Assembly (NCBI RefSeq): GCF_021698855.1
Contig: NZ_WWFA01000002.1
Location: forward strand, 62,001 to 126,000
Length of the DNA: 64,000 nt
Source: Lactobacillus sp. S2-2
GTDB taxonomy: Bacteria > Bacillota > Bacilli > Lactobacillales > Lactobacillaceae
Direction of reading: 5' to 3'
Below the pieces are notes generated by a model, which was not told the origin of the DNA, did not search any database, and saw nothing but the letters and a program-made list of their open reading frames with translations. Made by a program: the position numbers and the translations under genes. Below, one piece after another: positions 1-10,010 of the stretch (its first letter is position 1; every line of letters begins with the position of its first letter).

Positions 1-556
1 TCCTCAACAGGAATTAATCAAAGTTGATACTAAGAATATTTTATTTATTGTTGGTGGAGCATTTGATGGTATTCAAAATATTGTAAAAAATCGTTTAGGT
101 AATAAAGTAATTGGTTTTGGTAATAATCAAAAAACCACTGCTAATGATTTAAATGATGATGATGTTATGAGACATGTTATTCCTGAAGATTTAATGCAAT
201 TTGGTTTAATACCTGAATTCATTGGACGTTTACCAATACTAACTGCTTTAGATAAATTAAGTGAAAATGATTTAGTAAGAATTTTAACTGAACCTAAAAA
301 TGCTTTGGTTAAGCAGTACCAAAAATTACTTAGTTTAGAAGGCGTTAAATTAACTTTTGAAAAAGAAGCATTACAAACAATGGCTCAATTAGCAATTTCA
401 AGAAATACTGGAGCTAGAGGACTTAGATCTATTATTGAAGATGTTATGAGAGATATCATGTTTGATTTACCTAGTCGTAAAGATGTTCAAGAAGTTATTG
501 TTACAAAAGATTCAGTCGAAAATAATGCTGAACCAAAATTAGTATTAAAAAAGTAG
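1..556 (+). CDS. clpX: ATP-dependent Clp protease ATP-binding subunit ClpX (3' part)
   Basis: This is the last ~184 codons of ClpX; the start lies before the window and the reading frame is open from base 2. ClpX is the cytoplasmic AAA+ unfoldase that feeds tagged substrates to ClpP. The visible part carries VGGAFDGI at the end of the large AAA+ domain, the EFIGRLP motif, and the small-domain segment [15 protein letters not shown] with the sensor-2 arginine. The N-terminal zinc-binding domain and Walker motifs are outside the window. It is followed by a terminator that starts inside its last codons, and then by ysxC, the usual Firmicutes neighbour. Identification is secure although only the C-terminus is seen. 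Confidence 0.96.
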   Translation, partial: PQQELIKVDTKNILFIVGGAFDGIQNIVKNRLGNKVIGFGNNQKTTANDLNDDDVMRHVIPEDLMQFGLIPEFIGRLPILTALDKLSENDLVRILTEPKNALVKQYQKLLSLEGVKLTFEKEALQTMAQLAISRNTGARGLRSIIEDVMRDIMFDLPSRKDVQEVIVTKDSVENNAEPKLVLKK

Positions 557-578
557 ACTAACTTAGTCTACTTTTTTT
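547..578 (+). terminator. Intrinsic terminator of clpX
   Basis: A GTAGACTAA/TTAGTCTAC stem with A-rich 5' flank is followed by seven T. The 5' A-tract overlaps the clpX stop codon, so clpX and ysxC are probably only partly co-transcribed. Confidence 0.85.
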
Positions 579-595
579 ATCTATAAGGAGATAAT

Positions 596-1180
596 ATGCA
601 AGTAAAAAATGTTGAATTAGTTATGAGTGCTGTAGATCCAAAGCAATATCCAACCACTGGTTATCCAGAAATAGGATTAATTGGTCGTTCTAATGTTGGT
701 AAGTCATCTTTAACTAATGTATTAATTAATCGAAAAGACTATGCTTATACATCTGGTCAACCCGGTAAAACACAAACATTAAATTTTTATAATGTTGATG
801 ATTTATTGTATTTTGTAGATGTCCCTGGATATGGATACGCTAAAGTTTCAAAATCAGAAAGAGAAAAATGGGCTGAAATGATTGAAACTTATTTGACTAA
901 AAGGGATAAGTTAAAAGGTGTTGTTAGCTTAATCGATGGTCGTCATAAACCATCAGAATATGATTTACAAATGCGTGATTGGCTTGATTATTATGAAATT
1001 CCAGTTTTATATGTAGCTACTAAAGTTGATAAGGTTTCCAAAAGTCAACGAAAGAATCAAGAAAATATGTTGAGAACCGAATTACAATTAGAGCAAGACG
1101 AAACGTTAATTATGTTTTCTGCGAAGACTAAATATGGTAAAGATGAAGTTTGGAAATGGATAGAAAATCAAATTAAATAA
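596..1180 (+). CDS. ysxC: Ribosome biogenesis GTP-binding protein YsxC/EngB
   Basis: YsxC (EngB, YihA) is an essential small GTPase of the TrmE-Era-EngA-YihA-Septin group needed for late assembly of the 50S ribosomal subunit. The 194-residue length is normal. G motifs are clear: G1 GRSNVGKSS (about 30-38), G3 DVPGYG (75-80), G4 TKVDK (142-146) and G5 SAKT near 175. The start is supported by AAGGAG six bases upstream of the ATG. It lies just after clpX, as in many Firmicutes, and ends in its own strong hairpin terminator, so it is likely monocistronic or fed by clpX read-through. Confidence 0.97.
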   Translation: MQVKNVELVMSAVDPKQYPTTGYPEIGLIGRSNVGKSSLTNVLINRKDYAYTSGQPGKTQTLNFYNVDDLLYFVDVPGYGYAKVSKSEREKWAEMIETYLTKRDKLKGVVSLIDGRHKPSEYDLQMRDWLDYYEIPVLYVATKVDKVSKSQRKNQENMLRTELQLEQDETLIMFSAKTKYGKDEVWKWIENQIK

Positions 1181-1228
1181 AATAAGTCTTTATAGTTAAT
1201 TTTATTTAACTATAAAGACTTATTTTTC
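1181..1228. terminator. Long perfect hairpin terminator between ysxC and a convergent small gene
   Basis: A perfect 19-bp stem (1181-1199 with 1206-1224) has a 6-nt loop and T/A tracts on both sides. It can terminate ysxC on the plus strand and the 55-codon gene at 1235-1402 on the minus strand. Confidence 0.9.
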
Positions 1229-1234
1229 TAACTA

Positions 1235-1402
1235 TTATTTATTTTTATTTCGTTTAAAAAATCCTTTAGATTTTTTCTTTTTAGTTTCTTTTTTATCATC
1301 ACGTTTTAAGAATTTATCTCTATTAGGATCTTCAGGACTATCTTGTGCAAATTTACCAAACATTGAATCTAAATCATCATTACGTTGTACTTTTAATCCC
1401 AT
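1235..1402 (-). CDS. Small highly charged cytoplasmic protein, 55 aa
   Basis: This short minus-strand gene encodes 55 residues starting MGLKVQRNDDLDSMFGKFA and ending in a lysine/arginine-rich tail (KKKKSKGFFKRNKNK). The ATG has a strong AGGAG site upstream (AGAGGAGATGATTTT). There is no signal peptide or membrane segment. The pattern of a short acidic MFGKFA-like start and a basic tail resembles the small SPJ_0845-type proteins of lactic acid bacteria, but I assign this only from memory of the family. The basic tail would fit nucleic acid or ribosome contact; no function is known to me. It converges on ysxC and shares its terminator. Confidence 0.75.
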   Translation of the reverse strand: MGLKVQRNDDLDSMFGKFAQDSPEDPNRDKFLKRDDKKETKKKKSKGFFKRNKNK

Positions 1403-1483
1403 AAAATCATCTCCTCTTTAAATTATATCTTAGCAAAAAAAGTATTTTATTGCATTCGTTTTAATGAAAAATTTAAGAATCCT

Positions 1484-1511
1484 TTGTTATATTGGTTTAC
1501 CATAGTATAAT
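1484..1511 (+). promoter_or_regulatory. Sigma-A promoter for uvrC
   Basis: TTGTTA and a consensus TATAAT are separated by 16 nt and lie about 36 nt before the uvrC start codon. Confidence 0.65.
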
Positions 1512-1547
1512 TAAAAAAGAAGTTTTTATCGAAAGGTGGTCTTGATT

Positions 1548-3350
1548 GTGGCATCAGAATTGATTGAAAATAAATTAGCTTTATTACCAGATCTACCTGG
1601 TTGTTACATGATGAAAGATAAAGATGAAAACATTATTTATGTTGGTAAGGCTAAGAATCTAAAAAATCGTGTTCGTTCATATTTTAAAAGTCATCATACT
1701 GGTAAAACTGCTAAACTAGTTTCGACGATTGCTAATTTTGAAACGATTATAACAACTAATGATAAAGAAGCTTTTTTATTAGAAATTACTTTAATTCAAA
1801 AACATCGACCATATTTTAATATTAGATTAAAGCAAGGTAATGGTGGATATCCATATATTAAAATAACAAATGAAAAAGATCCTCAGATAATGATATCAAG
1901 TGTAATAAAAAAGGATGGGGCTTATTATTTTGGACCTTATCCCAATGTTTATGCAGCAGATGAGACTTTGAATTTTTTACAAAAAACATATCCATTACGT
2001 CGATGCAATGGGCCACAAAAGAGAGCTTGTCTATATTATCATATGGGTCAATGTTTGGGAGCTTGTTTTAAAGAAGTTCCTAAAGAAAAATATGATCAAC
2101 AAATAAAAAAAATAAAATCATTTTTAAATGGAAACGTAAATTCAGCTAAATCATTGTTAACAAAGAGAATGAATGAAGCTTCTGAAAATATGGAATATGA
2201 ACGAGCAGCTGAATTAAGAGATCAACTTCACTATATTGAGACAACGGTAGAAAAGCAAAAAATAATTTCAACTGATAATACACCTAGAGATATTTTTAAT
2301 TTTTATATTGATAAGGGTTGGCTTTCAATTCAGGTATTTTTTATTAGGCAATCTAGATTAATGAAAAGAGAAAAGGCTGTTTTCCCAATTGTTAATAATG
2401 CAATTGAAGAGTTCACAAGTTATATTGTTCAATTTTATGAAGGAAATAATAAAGTATTACCAAAAGAAATTATGGTACCTAAGGAAGTCGATCATGAAGT
2501 TATTTCTGAAATGCTAAATATTCCTGTTAGAACACCTCAAAGAGGGCAAAAAAGAGATCTAATTGAAATGGCTTATAAAAATGCACGATTAGTTTTAGAA
2601 GAAAAGTTTAGATTATTAGAACTTGATGAAAAGAAAACTAATGGTGCAATGAGTGAATTGAATCAAGCTTTAGGAATTGAAAAGGGTTCTAAAATTGAGG
2701 CTTTTGATCATTCACATATTCAAGGAACTGATTTAGTTTCTGCAATGGTTGTTTTTACAGAAGGATTACCAAATAAAAAACTTTATCGTAAATATAAGCT
2801 AAAGACAGTTCATCAAGCTGATGAAGCAGCTTCAACAAAAGAAGTTATTAGAAGACGTTACACCAGATTATTAAAAGAATATGCGGAATTACCGGACTTA
2901 ATTTTAATGGATGGTGGCGACATTCAATTAAATGCAGCTAGAGATGTATTGGAAAATGAGTTAGGATTAGAGATACCAATTGCAGGAATGGTAAAAAATG
3001 ATAAGCATAAAACATCAGACTTGATTTATGGTAATCAAAATCAAAGGGTTGCATTAGATCGTAAAAGTCAGGCATTTTATTTAGTCCAAAGAATTCAAGA
3101 TGAAGTTCACCGCTTTGCAATCAATTTTCATCGACAAGTTCATACAAAAAACTCAATGCATTCTAGATTGGATTCGGTTAAAGGAATTGGACCTAAAACA
3201 AGAAATAAATTGTTAAAAAATTTTGGATCTTTAAAAAATATTGGTGATGCTTCAATTGAAGAATTACAAAAAGTCGGTATTTCAAAAAGTGTTGCACATA
3301 CTTTAAAATATACATTTCAAAATAGTGATTCATTAACAAATAATAAATAA
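1548..3350 (+). CDS. uvrC: Excinuclease ABC subunit C
   Basis: UvrC makes the dual incisions in nucleotide excision repair after UvrAB finds the lesion. Domains in order are an N-terminal GIY-YIG nuclease (GCYMMKD and [14 protein letters not shown], residues about 15-45), a UVR motif near 205-240 that contacts UvrB, the RNase H-like second nuclease in the middle, and tandem helix-hairpin-helix motifs at the C-terminus ([19 protein letters not shown]). The open frame extends upstream to a GTG at 1536. AAAGGTGG at 1532-1539 is correctly spaced for the GTG at 1548, which gives [10 protein letters not shown], the usual family start and 600 residues. obg follows after 19 nt. Confidence 0.97.
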   Translation: MASELIENKLALLPDLPGCYMMKDKDENIIYVGKAKNLKNRVRSYFKSHHTGKTAKLVSTIANFETIITTNDKEAFLLEITLIQKHRPYFNIRLKQGNGGYPYIKITNEKDPQIMISSVIKKDGAYYFGPYPNVYAADETLNFLQKTYPLRRCNGPQKRACLYYHMGQCLGACFKEVPKEKYDQQIKKIKSFLNGNVNSAKSLLTKRMNEASENMEYERAAELRDQLHYIETTVEKQKIISTDNTPRDIFNFYIDKGWLSIQVFFIRQSRLMKREKAVFPIVNNAIEEFTSYIVQFYEGNNKVLPKEIMVPKEVDHEVISEMLNIPVRTPQRGQKRDLIEMAYKNARLVLEEKFRLLELDEKKTNGAMSELNQALGIEKGSKIEAFDHSHIQGTDLVSAMVVFTEGLPNKKLYRKYKLKTVHQADEAASTKEVIRRRYTRLLKEYAELPDLILMDGGDIQLNAARDVLENELGLEIPIAGMVKNDKHKTSDLIYGNQNQRVALDRKSQAFYLVQRIQDEVHRFAINFHRQVHTKNSMHSRLDSVKGIGPKTRNKLLKNFGSLKNIGDASIEELQKVGISKSVAHTLKYTFQNSDSLTNNK

Positions 3351-3369
3351 AGAAAAGAAAGAGGATATT

Positions 3370-4662
3370 ATGTTTGTAGATCAAGTAAACATATCATTAA
3401 AAGCCGGTAAAGGTGGAGATGGAATGGTTGCATTTCGTCGAGAAAAATTCGTTCCAAATGGAGGACCCGCAGGTGGAGATGGTGGTCGAGGGGCTAACAT
3501 CATTTTCCAAGTAGATACGGGGATGAGTACTTTAATGGACTTTAAATATAAAAAAATATTTAAAGCAGACAATGGTATTAATGGTGGAATTAAAAGAATG
3601 ACAGGTGCAGGAGCTAGTGATTTAATAATTGAAGTTCCTGAAGGTACAACGATTATTAATGATGACACTGATCAACCAATTGCAGATTTAACGAATAAAA
3701 ATTCTGAATTTGTTGTTGCTAAAGGTGGTCGAGGTGGAAGAGGAAATATTCATTTTGCCAGTGCTAAAAATCCAGCTCCCGAAATTGCTGAAAAAGGTGA
3801 ACCAGGTGAAGAAATTAATATTCGTTTAGAATTGAGATTACTTGCAGATGTTGGATTAGTTGGTTTTCCATCTGTTGGTAAGTCAACTTTATTAAAAGCA
3901 ATTACTAATTCAAAACCTAAAGTTGCAGAATATCATTTTACAACTTTAATTCCTAACTTGGGAATTGTAAAAACTGATTATAATAATGATTTTGTTATTG
4001 CTGATTTACCAGGATTAATTGAAGGTGCTTCAAATGGTGTTGGATTAGGAATTCAATTTTTACGTCATGTTGAACGAACTAGAGTTATTCTTCACTTAAT
4101 TGATATGTCAGATACTGAAGGAAGAAATCAATATGATGACTATCAAAAAATTAATGAAGAATTAAAAAATTATGATGAAGAAATTTTGAAGCGTCCACAA
4201 ATTATTGTTGCAAGTAAAATGGATATGCCTGGTTCTGAAGATAATTTAGAATTATTTAAGCAACAATTAAAAGAAAATAATGATAAATTAGCAGAAAAAA
4301 TTATTCCAATTTCTTCTGTTACACATAGTGGATTAAAAGAATTAGTTCAAGAAACTTCTAACTTATTAGAAAATACACCTAAATTTCCAATTATGGAAAA
4401 TGAAATTGATCAAGATGTTATTTATGAGGATAATGATGAAAAGCCATTTGAAATTACAAGAGATATGGATGGAGATTGGTTGTTAACTGGAAACAAAATT
4501 GAAAAGCTCTTCAAAATGACAGATACAGATCATGAACAAAGTATGTTACGTTTCTCAAGACAACTCAAAGGAATGGGTGTCGACCAAGCTTTACGTGAGG
4601 CTGGTGCTAAAGATGGTGATTTAGTGAATATCTTAGATTTCTCATTTAATTATGTTGAATAA
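3370..4662 (+). CDS. obg: GTPase ObgE/CgtA
   Basis: Obg is an essential GTPase linked to 50S assembly and ppGpp/stress signalling. The 430 residues show the glycine-rich Obg fold (1-158, for example KGGRGGRGN), then the G domain with GFPSVGKST (about 165-173), DLPGLIEGA and SKMD, and a C-terminal OCT domain after about residue 350. The C-terminal extension is typical of Firmicutes rather than of E. coli. The ATG has AAAGAGGAT upstream. It lies 19 nt after uvrC and ends at a bidirectional terminator shared with the convergent lipoprotein gene. Confidence 0.97.
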   Translation: MFVDQVNISLKAGKGGDGMVAFRREKFVPNGGPAGGDGGRGANIIFQVDTGMSTLMDFKYKKIFKADNGINGGIKRMTGAGASDLIIEVPEGTTIINDDTDQPIADLTNKNSEFVVAKGGRGGRGNIHFASAKNPAPEIAEKGEPGEEINIRLELRLLADVGLVGFPSVGKSTLLKAITNSKPKVAEYHFTTLIPNLGIVKTDYNNDFVIADLPGLIEGASNGVGLGIQFLRHVERTRVILHLIDMSDTEGRNQYDDYQKINEELKNYDEEILKRPQIIVASKMDMPGSEDNLELFKQQLKENNDKLAEKIIPISSVTHSGLKELVQETSNLLENTPKFPIMENEIDQDVIYEDNDEKPFEITRDMDGDWLLTGNKIEKLFKMTDTDHEQSMLRFSRQLKGMGVDQALREAGAKDGDLVNILDFSFNYVE

Positions 4663-4671
4663 AAATCAAAT

Positions 4672-4716
4672 AAAAAGGGATTTATATCATATTTATTGAT
4701 ATAAATCCTTTTTTTA
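4672..4716. terminator. Bidirectional terminator between obg and the lipoprotein gene
   Basis: An A-tract plus GGATTTATATCA pairs with TGATATAAATCC plus seven T. It fits exactly between the two convergent stop codons and can serve both strands. Confidence 0.88.
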
Positions 4717-5403
4717 TTAATATGAAAATTCAATATTATCACTAGCGTTTGATATACCATTACCTTTTTTATCATACGCTGGTGAAAACTTAATTGATCC
4801 CTTATCAGGATATAAATTAATAGCGCCAACGACGCTTGACGATTTATATGAATTAGCTGGAATTTTTTTCCCAGCGCTTAAATCATTAAGTCCAGCATAC
4901 GGTGATAAGAAAGTATGACCGAGTTTTAAATATTCTATTCCTTGTAAATAAATAGTTTTGTCTGAACTATTTTTAATTGAAAATTTAACTTGAACTGAGT
5001 AATAAGGGTTAGATAAATTTTCAACGTTAAGAGCTTGTTTAGCTGCATTTAATGCAGAATCATTTTTAGCTTCATTCTTGTAAACTTTAACTTTATTAAT
5101 TGTATAGCTAATATCACCATTTGTTTGAATTTTATTAAGTGAAGTATTTCTTACAAGAATTTGTTTTGTACCAAATTGATCATAACGATATTCATTAATT
5201 TTTTTTAAGTTACCATTTTTTACTAATTTCGGATTTGATTCTTTGTTAGATTCTTTTTTGTCATGTTTATCTGAATTAGGTTTTATATTGGCTTCAGTAT
5301 TTGCTTCATTATTTTCTTTCTTTTGATTAGATTTGTTACCACAAGCAGTAATTAAAATTACTGAAATTAGAATTACAATCGGCAAAATAGCTTTTTTATT
5401 CAT
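4717..5403 (-). CDS. Lipoprotein with an immunoglobulin-like DUF5067/DUF4352-type domain
   Basis: The 228-residue product has a lipoprotein signal peptide: basic MNKK, a hydrophobic stretch and a LITAC lipobox with the cysteine at about 21. A K/N/E-rich hydrophilic linker runs to about residue 65. The C-terminal half is rich in beta-strand pattern (YSVQVKFSIKNSSDKTIYL, then a YLQG region), which resembles the extracellular Ig-like DUF4352/DUF5067 folds of Firmicutes lipoproteins. It should be anchored on the outer face of the membrane. Function is unknown. It is the second gene of a minus-strand pair, 12 nt after the 91-residue protein at 5416-5691. The DUF assignment is tentative; the lipoprotein call is secure. 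Confidence 0.8.
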   Translation of the reverse strand: MNKKAILPIVILISVILITACGNKSNQKKENNEANTEANIKPNSDKHDKKESNKESNPKLVKNGNLKKINEYRYDQFGTKQILVRNTSLNKIQTNGDISYTINKVKVYKNEAKNDSALNAAKQALNVENLSNPYYSVQVKFSIKNSSDKTIYLQGIEYLKLGHTFLSPYAGLNDLSAGKKIPANSYKSSSVVGAINLYPDKGSIKFSPAYDKKGNGISNASDNIEFSY

Positions 5404-5415
5404 CTTATTTACTCC

Positions 5416-5691
5416 TTAAAAAATGATTTTATGATTATCAATCCGGTACCCTAAGATAGGTGAAATAGAATTTAAATAAAAGTAAAGCTCTGTATTTAAA
5501 TCATATTTTTTTGTTTTTTTATAAAATTGATTTAAATTTAAAGCAACTTGATTAATATTACTTACAAGTAATATTTTACCATTATTAATTTTGATGTCAG
5601 TAACTGGAATTATATTTTTTTTATTTTCAATAAATAATGAACTTGATAATTTTAAATCTCTAGTTGAAATATAAAAATCACTTAATTGCAT
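5416..5691 (-). CDS. Hypothetical protein, 91 aa, upstream of the lipoprotein gene
   Basis: I do not recognise this protein. It is 91 residues, has no signal peptide or membrane segment, and alternates charged and hydrophobic residues in a mostly beta-like pattern (IIPVTDIKINNGKILLVSNI). The ATG is preceded by AAGGAG at good spacing, and its stop lies 12 nt before the lipoprotein start, so the two are probably one transcript. Codon and base use match the neighbours. It could be a cytoplasmic partner of the lipoprotein or an unrelated regulator; nothing in the sequence decides this. Confidence 0.65.
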   Translation of the reverse strand: MQLSDFYISTRDLKLSSSLFIENKKNIIPVTDIKINNGKILLVSNINQVALNLNQFYKKTKKYDLNTELYFYLNSISPILGYRIDNHKIIF

Positions 5692-5800
5692 AAAATAAAA
5701 ATCTCCTTATAAAATTATCTGAACTCTATTATAGTATATGCTACAATAGATAGGGTATTTATACGATTTTAAAAAGAATTAATAAAGAAGAGGCAAATTT

Positions 5801-6733
5801 ATGCAATTAGAATTTTTAGGAACTGGAGCTGGAGTACCAGGAAAATTTAGAAATGTATCCAGTGTCGCGCTACGTTTATTAGATGAAATAAATTCAATTT
5901 GGTTATTTGATGTAGGTGAAGGAACTCAGCAACAAATTTTACGTTCTACAATTAAGCCACGCAAGATAAATAAAATATTCATTACGCATTTACATGGTGA
6001 TCATATATATGGACTTCCAGGTTTATTATCAAGTCGATCTTTTCAAGGTGGTAATGAACCATTAACAATTTATGGTCCTAAAGGAATTAAAAATTTCGTT
6101 GAAATTAGTTTGAAGGTTACGCAAACAAAGCTTTCTTATAAACTTAATTATGTTGAAATGACTAAGCCTGAAAAAATTTATGAAGATGATAAATTTACAG
6201 TTTATACGGACTTTTTAGATCATCAAATCGAAGCTTTTGGATTTAAAATAGTTGAGCATGATTTGCCAGGTGAATTATTAGTTGATAAATTAAAAGAACT
6301 TAAAGTCCCATCAGGTCCAATTTATGGGAAATTAAAGCAAGGGCAAACAATTAAGCTTGAAGATGGACGCACTTTGAATGGAAATGATTTTATTGGTCAT
6401 GCTCAAAAAGGAAGAATTATTACAATTTTAGGTGATACAAGAAAAACTAAAGGAGTTGATAATTTAGCTAAGGGTGCTGATGTTTTGGTTCATGAAAGTA
6501 CTTTTGGATTAGGAGAAAGTAAATTAGCTCATAATTATTATCATTCTACTAATATTCAAGCTGCAAATGCAGCTGTTAAGAATAACGTAAAACAGCTTTT
6601 ATTAAATCATATTTCAGCTAGGTATACTTCAAAAATGGCTGCCGAATTACAAACACAAGCTCGTGAAGTGTTCTCAAACACCAAAGTAGTTAAAGATTTT
6701 GATATAATAGATATACCATTAAAAAAAGGATAG
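5801..6733 (+). CDS. rnz: Ribonuclease Z
   Basis: RNase Z removes the 3' trailer from tRNA precursors that lack an encoded CCA. This is relevant here because the tRNA-Ser gene downstream has no CCA. The 310-residue protein is a metallo-beta-lactamase with the zinc motif HLHGDH (63-68), a later GHAQKGR, the metal aspartate in ILGDTRKT, and the C-terminal NHISARY. The N-terminal [13 protein letters not shown] is typical. AAGAGG precedes the ATG. It begins a run with the LapA-domain gene, recJ and apt (gaps of 10-21 nt), probably one operon. Confidence 0.96.
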   Translation: MQLEFLGTGAGVPGKFRNVSSVALRLLDEINSIWLFDVGEGTQQQILRSTIKPRKINKIFITHLHGDHIYGLPGLLSSRSFQGGNEPLTIYGPKGIKNFVEISLKVTQTKLSYKLNYVEMTKPEKIYEDDKFTVYTDFLDHQIEAFGFKIVEHDLPGELLVDKLKELKVPSGPIYGKLKQGQTIKLEDGRTLNGNDFIGHAQKGRIITILGDTRKTKGVDNLAKGADVLVHESTFGLGESKLAHNYYHSTNIQAANAAVKNNVKQLLLNHISARYTSKMAAELQTQAREVFSNTKVVKDFDIIDIPLKKG

Positions 6734-6743
6734 GTAATGTATA

Positions 6744-7115
6744 ATGAAAAAACAAATTTCAATGATTTTTACAATTTTATTAATTATCGTAGTTGCAATT
6801 TTTGTAATTATGAACCTTTCAAGTACAGAAATTAACTTCGGTTTTGCTAAAGTTAAATTACCATTAATTATTGTATTATTAATTACTTTGTTAATAGGTG
6901 CTTTAATTAATTTCTTACTTTCAACTTTTGGTACATTTAAAAATCGTAGTGAAAATAAGAAAATGAAAAACGAAAATGAAAAAATGATTGCTGATTATGA
7001 AAAGCAAATTAATGATTTAAAGGAAAATGTTGATGATTTAAATAAGAGATTACGTAATAATATTAGTAAACAAGAAGTTGGTAAAGATATAGATCAACAA
7101 GATTCTAATAATTAG
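6744..7115 (+). CDS. LapA (DUF1049) domain membrane protein
   Basis: The 123-residue protein has two membrane segments (about 6-24 and 38-61) followed by a cytoplasmic coiled-coil-like tail rich in lysine, glutamate and asparagine (about 68-115). This is the layout of lipopolysaccharide-assembly-protein-A-domain proteins, which in Gram-positive bacteria have no LPS role and an unknown function. It sits 10 nt after rnz and 15 nt before recJ, a conserved arrangement in lactobacilli, which suggests co-expression rather than a shared pathway. Confidence 0.8.
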   Translation: MKKQISMIFTILLIIVVAIFVIMNLSSTEINFGFAKVKLPLIIVLLITLLIGALINFLLSTFGTFKNRSENKKMKNENEKMIADYEKQINDLKENVDDLNKRLRNNISKQEVGKDIDQQDSNN

Positions 7116-7130
7116 AAAGAAGGATAATTA

Positions 7131-9440
7131 GTGATTTCGACTAAATATAATTGGGATGTTAAATTTAATCATCAGCATGATGATGAAATTGTAACATTAG
7201 CCAAAAATTTAAATTTAACGCCTTTATTAGTAGAAATCTTAATTGGTCGTGGATATAAGAATGTTGATGATATAAGAAATTTTTTAGAACCATCATTAAC
7301 TTCTTTACACGATCCTTTTTTGATTAATGATATGCAAAAAGCAGTTGATAGAATTCAAACTGCTATTGGAAATGAAGAACAAATTACGGTTTATGGTGAT
7401 TATGATGCTGATGGGTTAACTAGTACTTCGATTTTGTATGAGACTTTAATGGAATTAGGAGCAAATGTAAATTATTATATTCCTAATCGATTTAAAGATG
7501 GATATGGTCCAAATGTAAATGTATTTGAAGAATTTATTAATCAGGGAACTTCCTTAATTATTACTGTTGATAATGGTGTTGCAGGAAATGAAGCAATTGC
7601 ATTGGCCAATTCTATGAATTGTGATGTTATTATTAGTGATCATCATGAATTACCTAGTGAACTTCCTGATGCATATGCAATTGTTCATGCTAAAGTTAAC
7701 GATTGTGAATATCCATTTAAATCTTTGTCAGGTGCTGGAATTGCTTTTAAACTTTCACAAGCATTAATTGATGAAATTCCTCAAGATAAACTTGATTTAG
7801 CAATAATTGGAACAATTGCCGATTTAGTACCTTTAATTGGAGAAAATCGAGCTTTAGTTCAATTTGGATTAAATGCAATAAAGTATACAATGCGACCAGG
7901 TTTGTTATCTTTAATTAAAAAATCAGGGGTAAAATTAGAAAGTTTGAATGAGCAAGATATTGGTTTTGCAATTGGACCCCGGTTGAATGCACTTGGTAGA
8001 ATGGGTGATGCAAATGTAGGGGTTGAACTATTAACTACAATTGATGAAAATCGAGCTAAACAATTAGCTGATGATACGGATAAAAACAATATTAAGCGAA
8101 AAGAATTGGTTGATTATATTGCCAAAGAAGCTGAAAAAATTGCAAATAGTGAAGAAAATCAAAATAAAAAAGCGCTTATATTAGCTGGAAAAGATTGGCA
8201 AACAGGTGTTTTGGGAATTGTTGCAAGTAAGATTGTAAGTAAATTTAATAAGCCAACAATTATTTTAGGTATTGATTCTAAAACTAATGTGGCTAAAGGA
8301 TCAGGACGAAGTGTTGATGGTTTTGATTTATTTAAGGGACTTGATGGATCAAGGGACTTGATGGAAGCATTCGGTGGACATGAAATGGCAGTTGGTTTAA
8401 CAATTAAAGCCGATAAAATTAACGAACTTAGTTCTTCATTAGAAGAAAGAGCAAATCAACAAAATTTTGAACTTTCTAATAAACCTAATTTACCAATAGC
8501 AATTTCAATTAGTTCAGATGAAATTAATATGCAACTTTATCAAGATATTCAAAAACTGAGTCCATTTGGTAATAATAATGAATATCCAAAATTAGAAATT
8601 ATTCCTAGTGAAATTTCAAAAGTTTCAGTAATGGGTAAAACTAATGAACATTTAAAAATTGAATTAAAAAGTAAAAATGATTCTATTGCTGCAGTTGCTT
8701 TTGGAAAAGGGAATGAAGCTAATGAAATTAATAATGTAATTGATAATTTAAAAATTGCCGGTCATTTAAATTTAAATGAGTGGAAGGGTAAAAAAAATAT
8801 TCAAATTATGATTGATGATTTAGCTACTGAAGGAATGCTTATTACTGATAAGCGAACTAAAAATTTATCTGAATCAATGTTTAAAAAAGATGGAACATAT
8901 ATTTTCTTCCATGATAAATTGGCTGATAAATTATCAGGATATATTGGTAGCAATAGTGATGTTAAAATAGCTGATGATATAAATGAATTGAAAGAGAATG
9001 TTTTTATAGTGGATTGTCCTGATACAATAGATGATTTAAAATTACTAATGAGCAAAGTAGAAAAACAAAATTTGATTTTCTACTTATATAAAAAAACATA
9101 TTGTATTGAGTCAGGGATGCCAAGTAGACAAGATTATGCAAAATTATTTAAGTTTATTGAAACACAAAATAATATAGATATTTCCAATAAATTAAAAGAG
9201 ATATCAAATCATTTAAAAATTGATGGGAATTTATTGATTTTTATGATCCAAGTTTTTTTGGAATTAGGTTTTATTACAGTAAAACATGGTATAATGAACG
9301 GTGTTAAAAATCCAGCTAAGAAAAGTATTGAAACTTCTGCAAGTTATCAATTAAGAATTAAGCAATTAGAAGTTGAAAAAATGTTATTAAAAACTGATAA
9401 AACAACTTTAGTTCATACAATTAATGATTTTATGGCTTAA
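7131..9440 (+). CDS. recJ: Single-stranded-DNA-specific exonuclease RecJ
   Basis: RecJ is a 5'-3' single-strand exonuclease acting in RecF-type recombination and mismatch/base-excision repair. The DHH phosphoesterase motifs are plain: YGDYDADG (88-95), TVDNG near 146, SDHH (169-172), and the DHHA1 part with GRMGDANVGVELL. At 769 residues it carries the long C-terminal extension of Firmicutes RecJ. The start codon is GTG with AAGAAGGATAATTA upstream. It is 15 nt after the LapA-domain gene and 21 nt before apt, an order common in Lactobacillaceae. Confidence 0.96.
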   Translation: MISTKYNWDVKFNHQHDDEIVTLAKNLNLTPLLVEILIGRGYKNVDDIRNFLEPSLTSLHDPFLINDMQKAVDRIQTAIGNEEQITVYGDYDADGLTSTSILYETLMELGANVNYYIPNRFKDGYGPNVNVFEEFINQGTSLIITVDNGVAGNEAIALANSMNCDVIISDHHELPSELPDAYAIVHAKVNDCEYPFKSLSGAGIAFKLSQALIDEIPQDKLDLAIIGTIADLVPLIGENRALVQFGLNAIKYTMRPGLLSLIKKSGVKLESLNEQDIGFAIGPRLNALGRMGDANVGVELLTTIDENRAKQLADDTDKNNIKRKELVDYIAKEAEKIANSEENQNKKALILAGKDWQTGVLGIVASKIVSKFNKPTIILGIDSKTNVAKGSGRSVDGFDLFKGLDGSRDLMEAFGGHEMAVGLTIKADKINELSSSLEERANQQNFELSNKPNLPIAISISSDEINMQLYQDIQKLSPFGNNNEYPKLEIIPSEISKVSVMGKTNEHLKIELKSKNDSIAAVAFGKGNEANEINNVIDNLKIAGHLNLNEWKGKKNIQIMIDDLATEGMLITDKRTKNLSESMFKKDGTYIFFHDKLADKLSGYIGSNSDVKIADDINELKENVFIVDCPDTIDDLKLLMSKVEKQNLIFYLYKKTYCIESGMPSRQDYAKLFKFIETQNNIDISNKLKEISNHLKIDGNLLIFMIQVFLELGFITVKHGIMNGVKNPAKKSIETSASYQLRIKQLEVEKMLLKTDKTTLVHTINDFMA

Positions 9441-9461
9441 TATGAAAGGAAGTATAGCGTA

Positions 9462-9980
9462 GTGACACTAAATTTAAAGGATTATGTAAAAAGTTATGAG
9501 AATTTTCCTGAACCAGGAATTTTATTTCGTGATATATCTCCGTTACTAGAAAATGGTGAAGCATACAAGCAAGCAACAGATGAAATTGTTGCCCATGCAA
9601 AAGAATTGAATGTTGATATGATTGTTGGTCCAGAAGCTCGTGGATTTATTGTTGGATGTCCAGTTGCCTATGATTTAGAAATTGGGTTTGCACCTGCAAG
9701 AAAAAAAGGAAAACTTCCGGGTGAAGTGGTTAAAGCTACTTATGGATTAGAATATGGTGAATCATCTTTATATTTACATGAAGGAGCAATTAAGCCTGGT
9801 CAAAGAGTGCTAATTACTGATGATTTATTAGCAACTGGTGGAACAATTAAAGCAACAATCGAATTGGTTGAAAAATTAGGCGGGATTGTTGTTGGAACAG
9901 CTTTTATCGTTGAATTAACAGAATTAAAAGGTAGAAATAAAATCGATAATTATGATATTCTTAGTCTGCTTAAGTATTAA
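9462..9980 (+). CDS. apt: Adenine phosphoribosyltransferase
   Basis: Apt salvages adenine with PRPP to give AMP. The 172-residue length is standard. The PRPP-binding motif [13 protein letters not shown] is near 118-130 and the family motif [12 protein letters not shown] is near 17-28. The start is GTG, preceded by GAAAGGAAG. It is the last gene of the rnz-recJ group, and a weak hairpin lies between it and tRNA-Ser. Confidence 0.97.
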   Translation: MTLNLKDYVKSYENFPEPGILFRDISPLLENGEAYKQATDEIVAHAKELNVDMIVGPEARGFIVGCPVAYDLEIGFAPARKKGKLPGEVVKATYGLEYGESSLYLHEGAIKPGQRVLITDDLLATGGTIKATIELVEKLGGIVVGTAFIVELTELKGRNKIDNYDILSLLKY

Positions 9981-9986
9981 TAAATG

Positions 9987-10010
9987 AGAATCTTTTTGGT
10001 TCTTTATTAT
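9987..10010 (+). terminator. Weak terminator-like hairpin between apt and tRNA-Ser
   Basis: A 6-bp AGAATC/GGTTCT stem with a five-T loop is followed by a short T-rich stretch. It may only partly stop transcription, allowing apt read-through into the tRNA. Confidence 0.4.

Noticed and set aside
1536-1547. Upstream GTG start for uvrC
   Set aside because: It lies inside the ribosome-binding site; the GTG at 1548 has correct spacing and the family-typical start.
3381-3668. Minus-strand frame inside obg
   Set aside because: It is the antisense shadow of the glycine-rich Obg fold, proline-rich and without a ribosome site.
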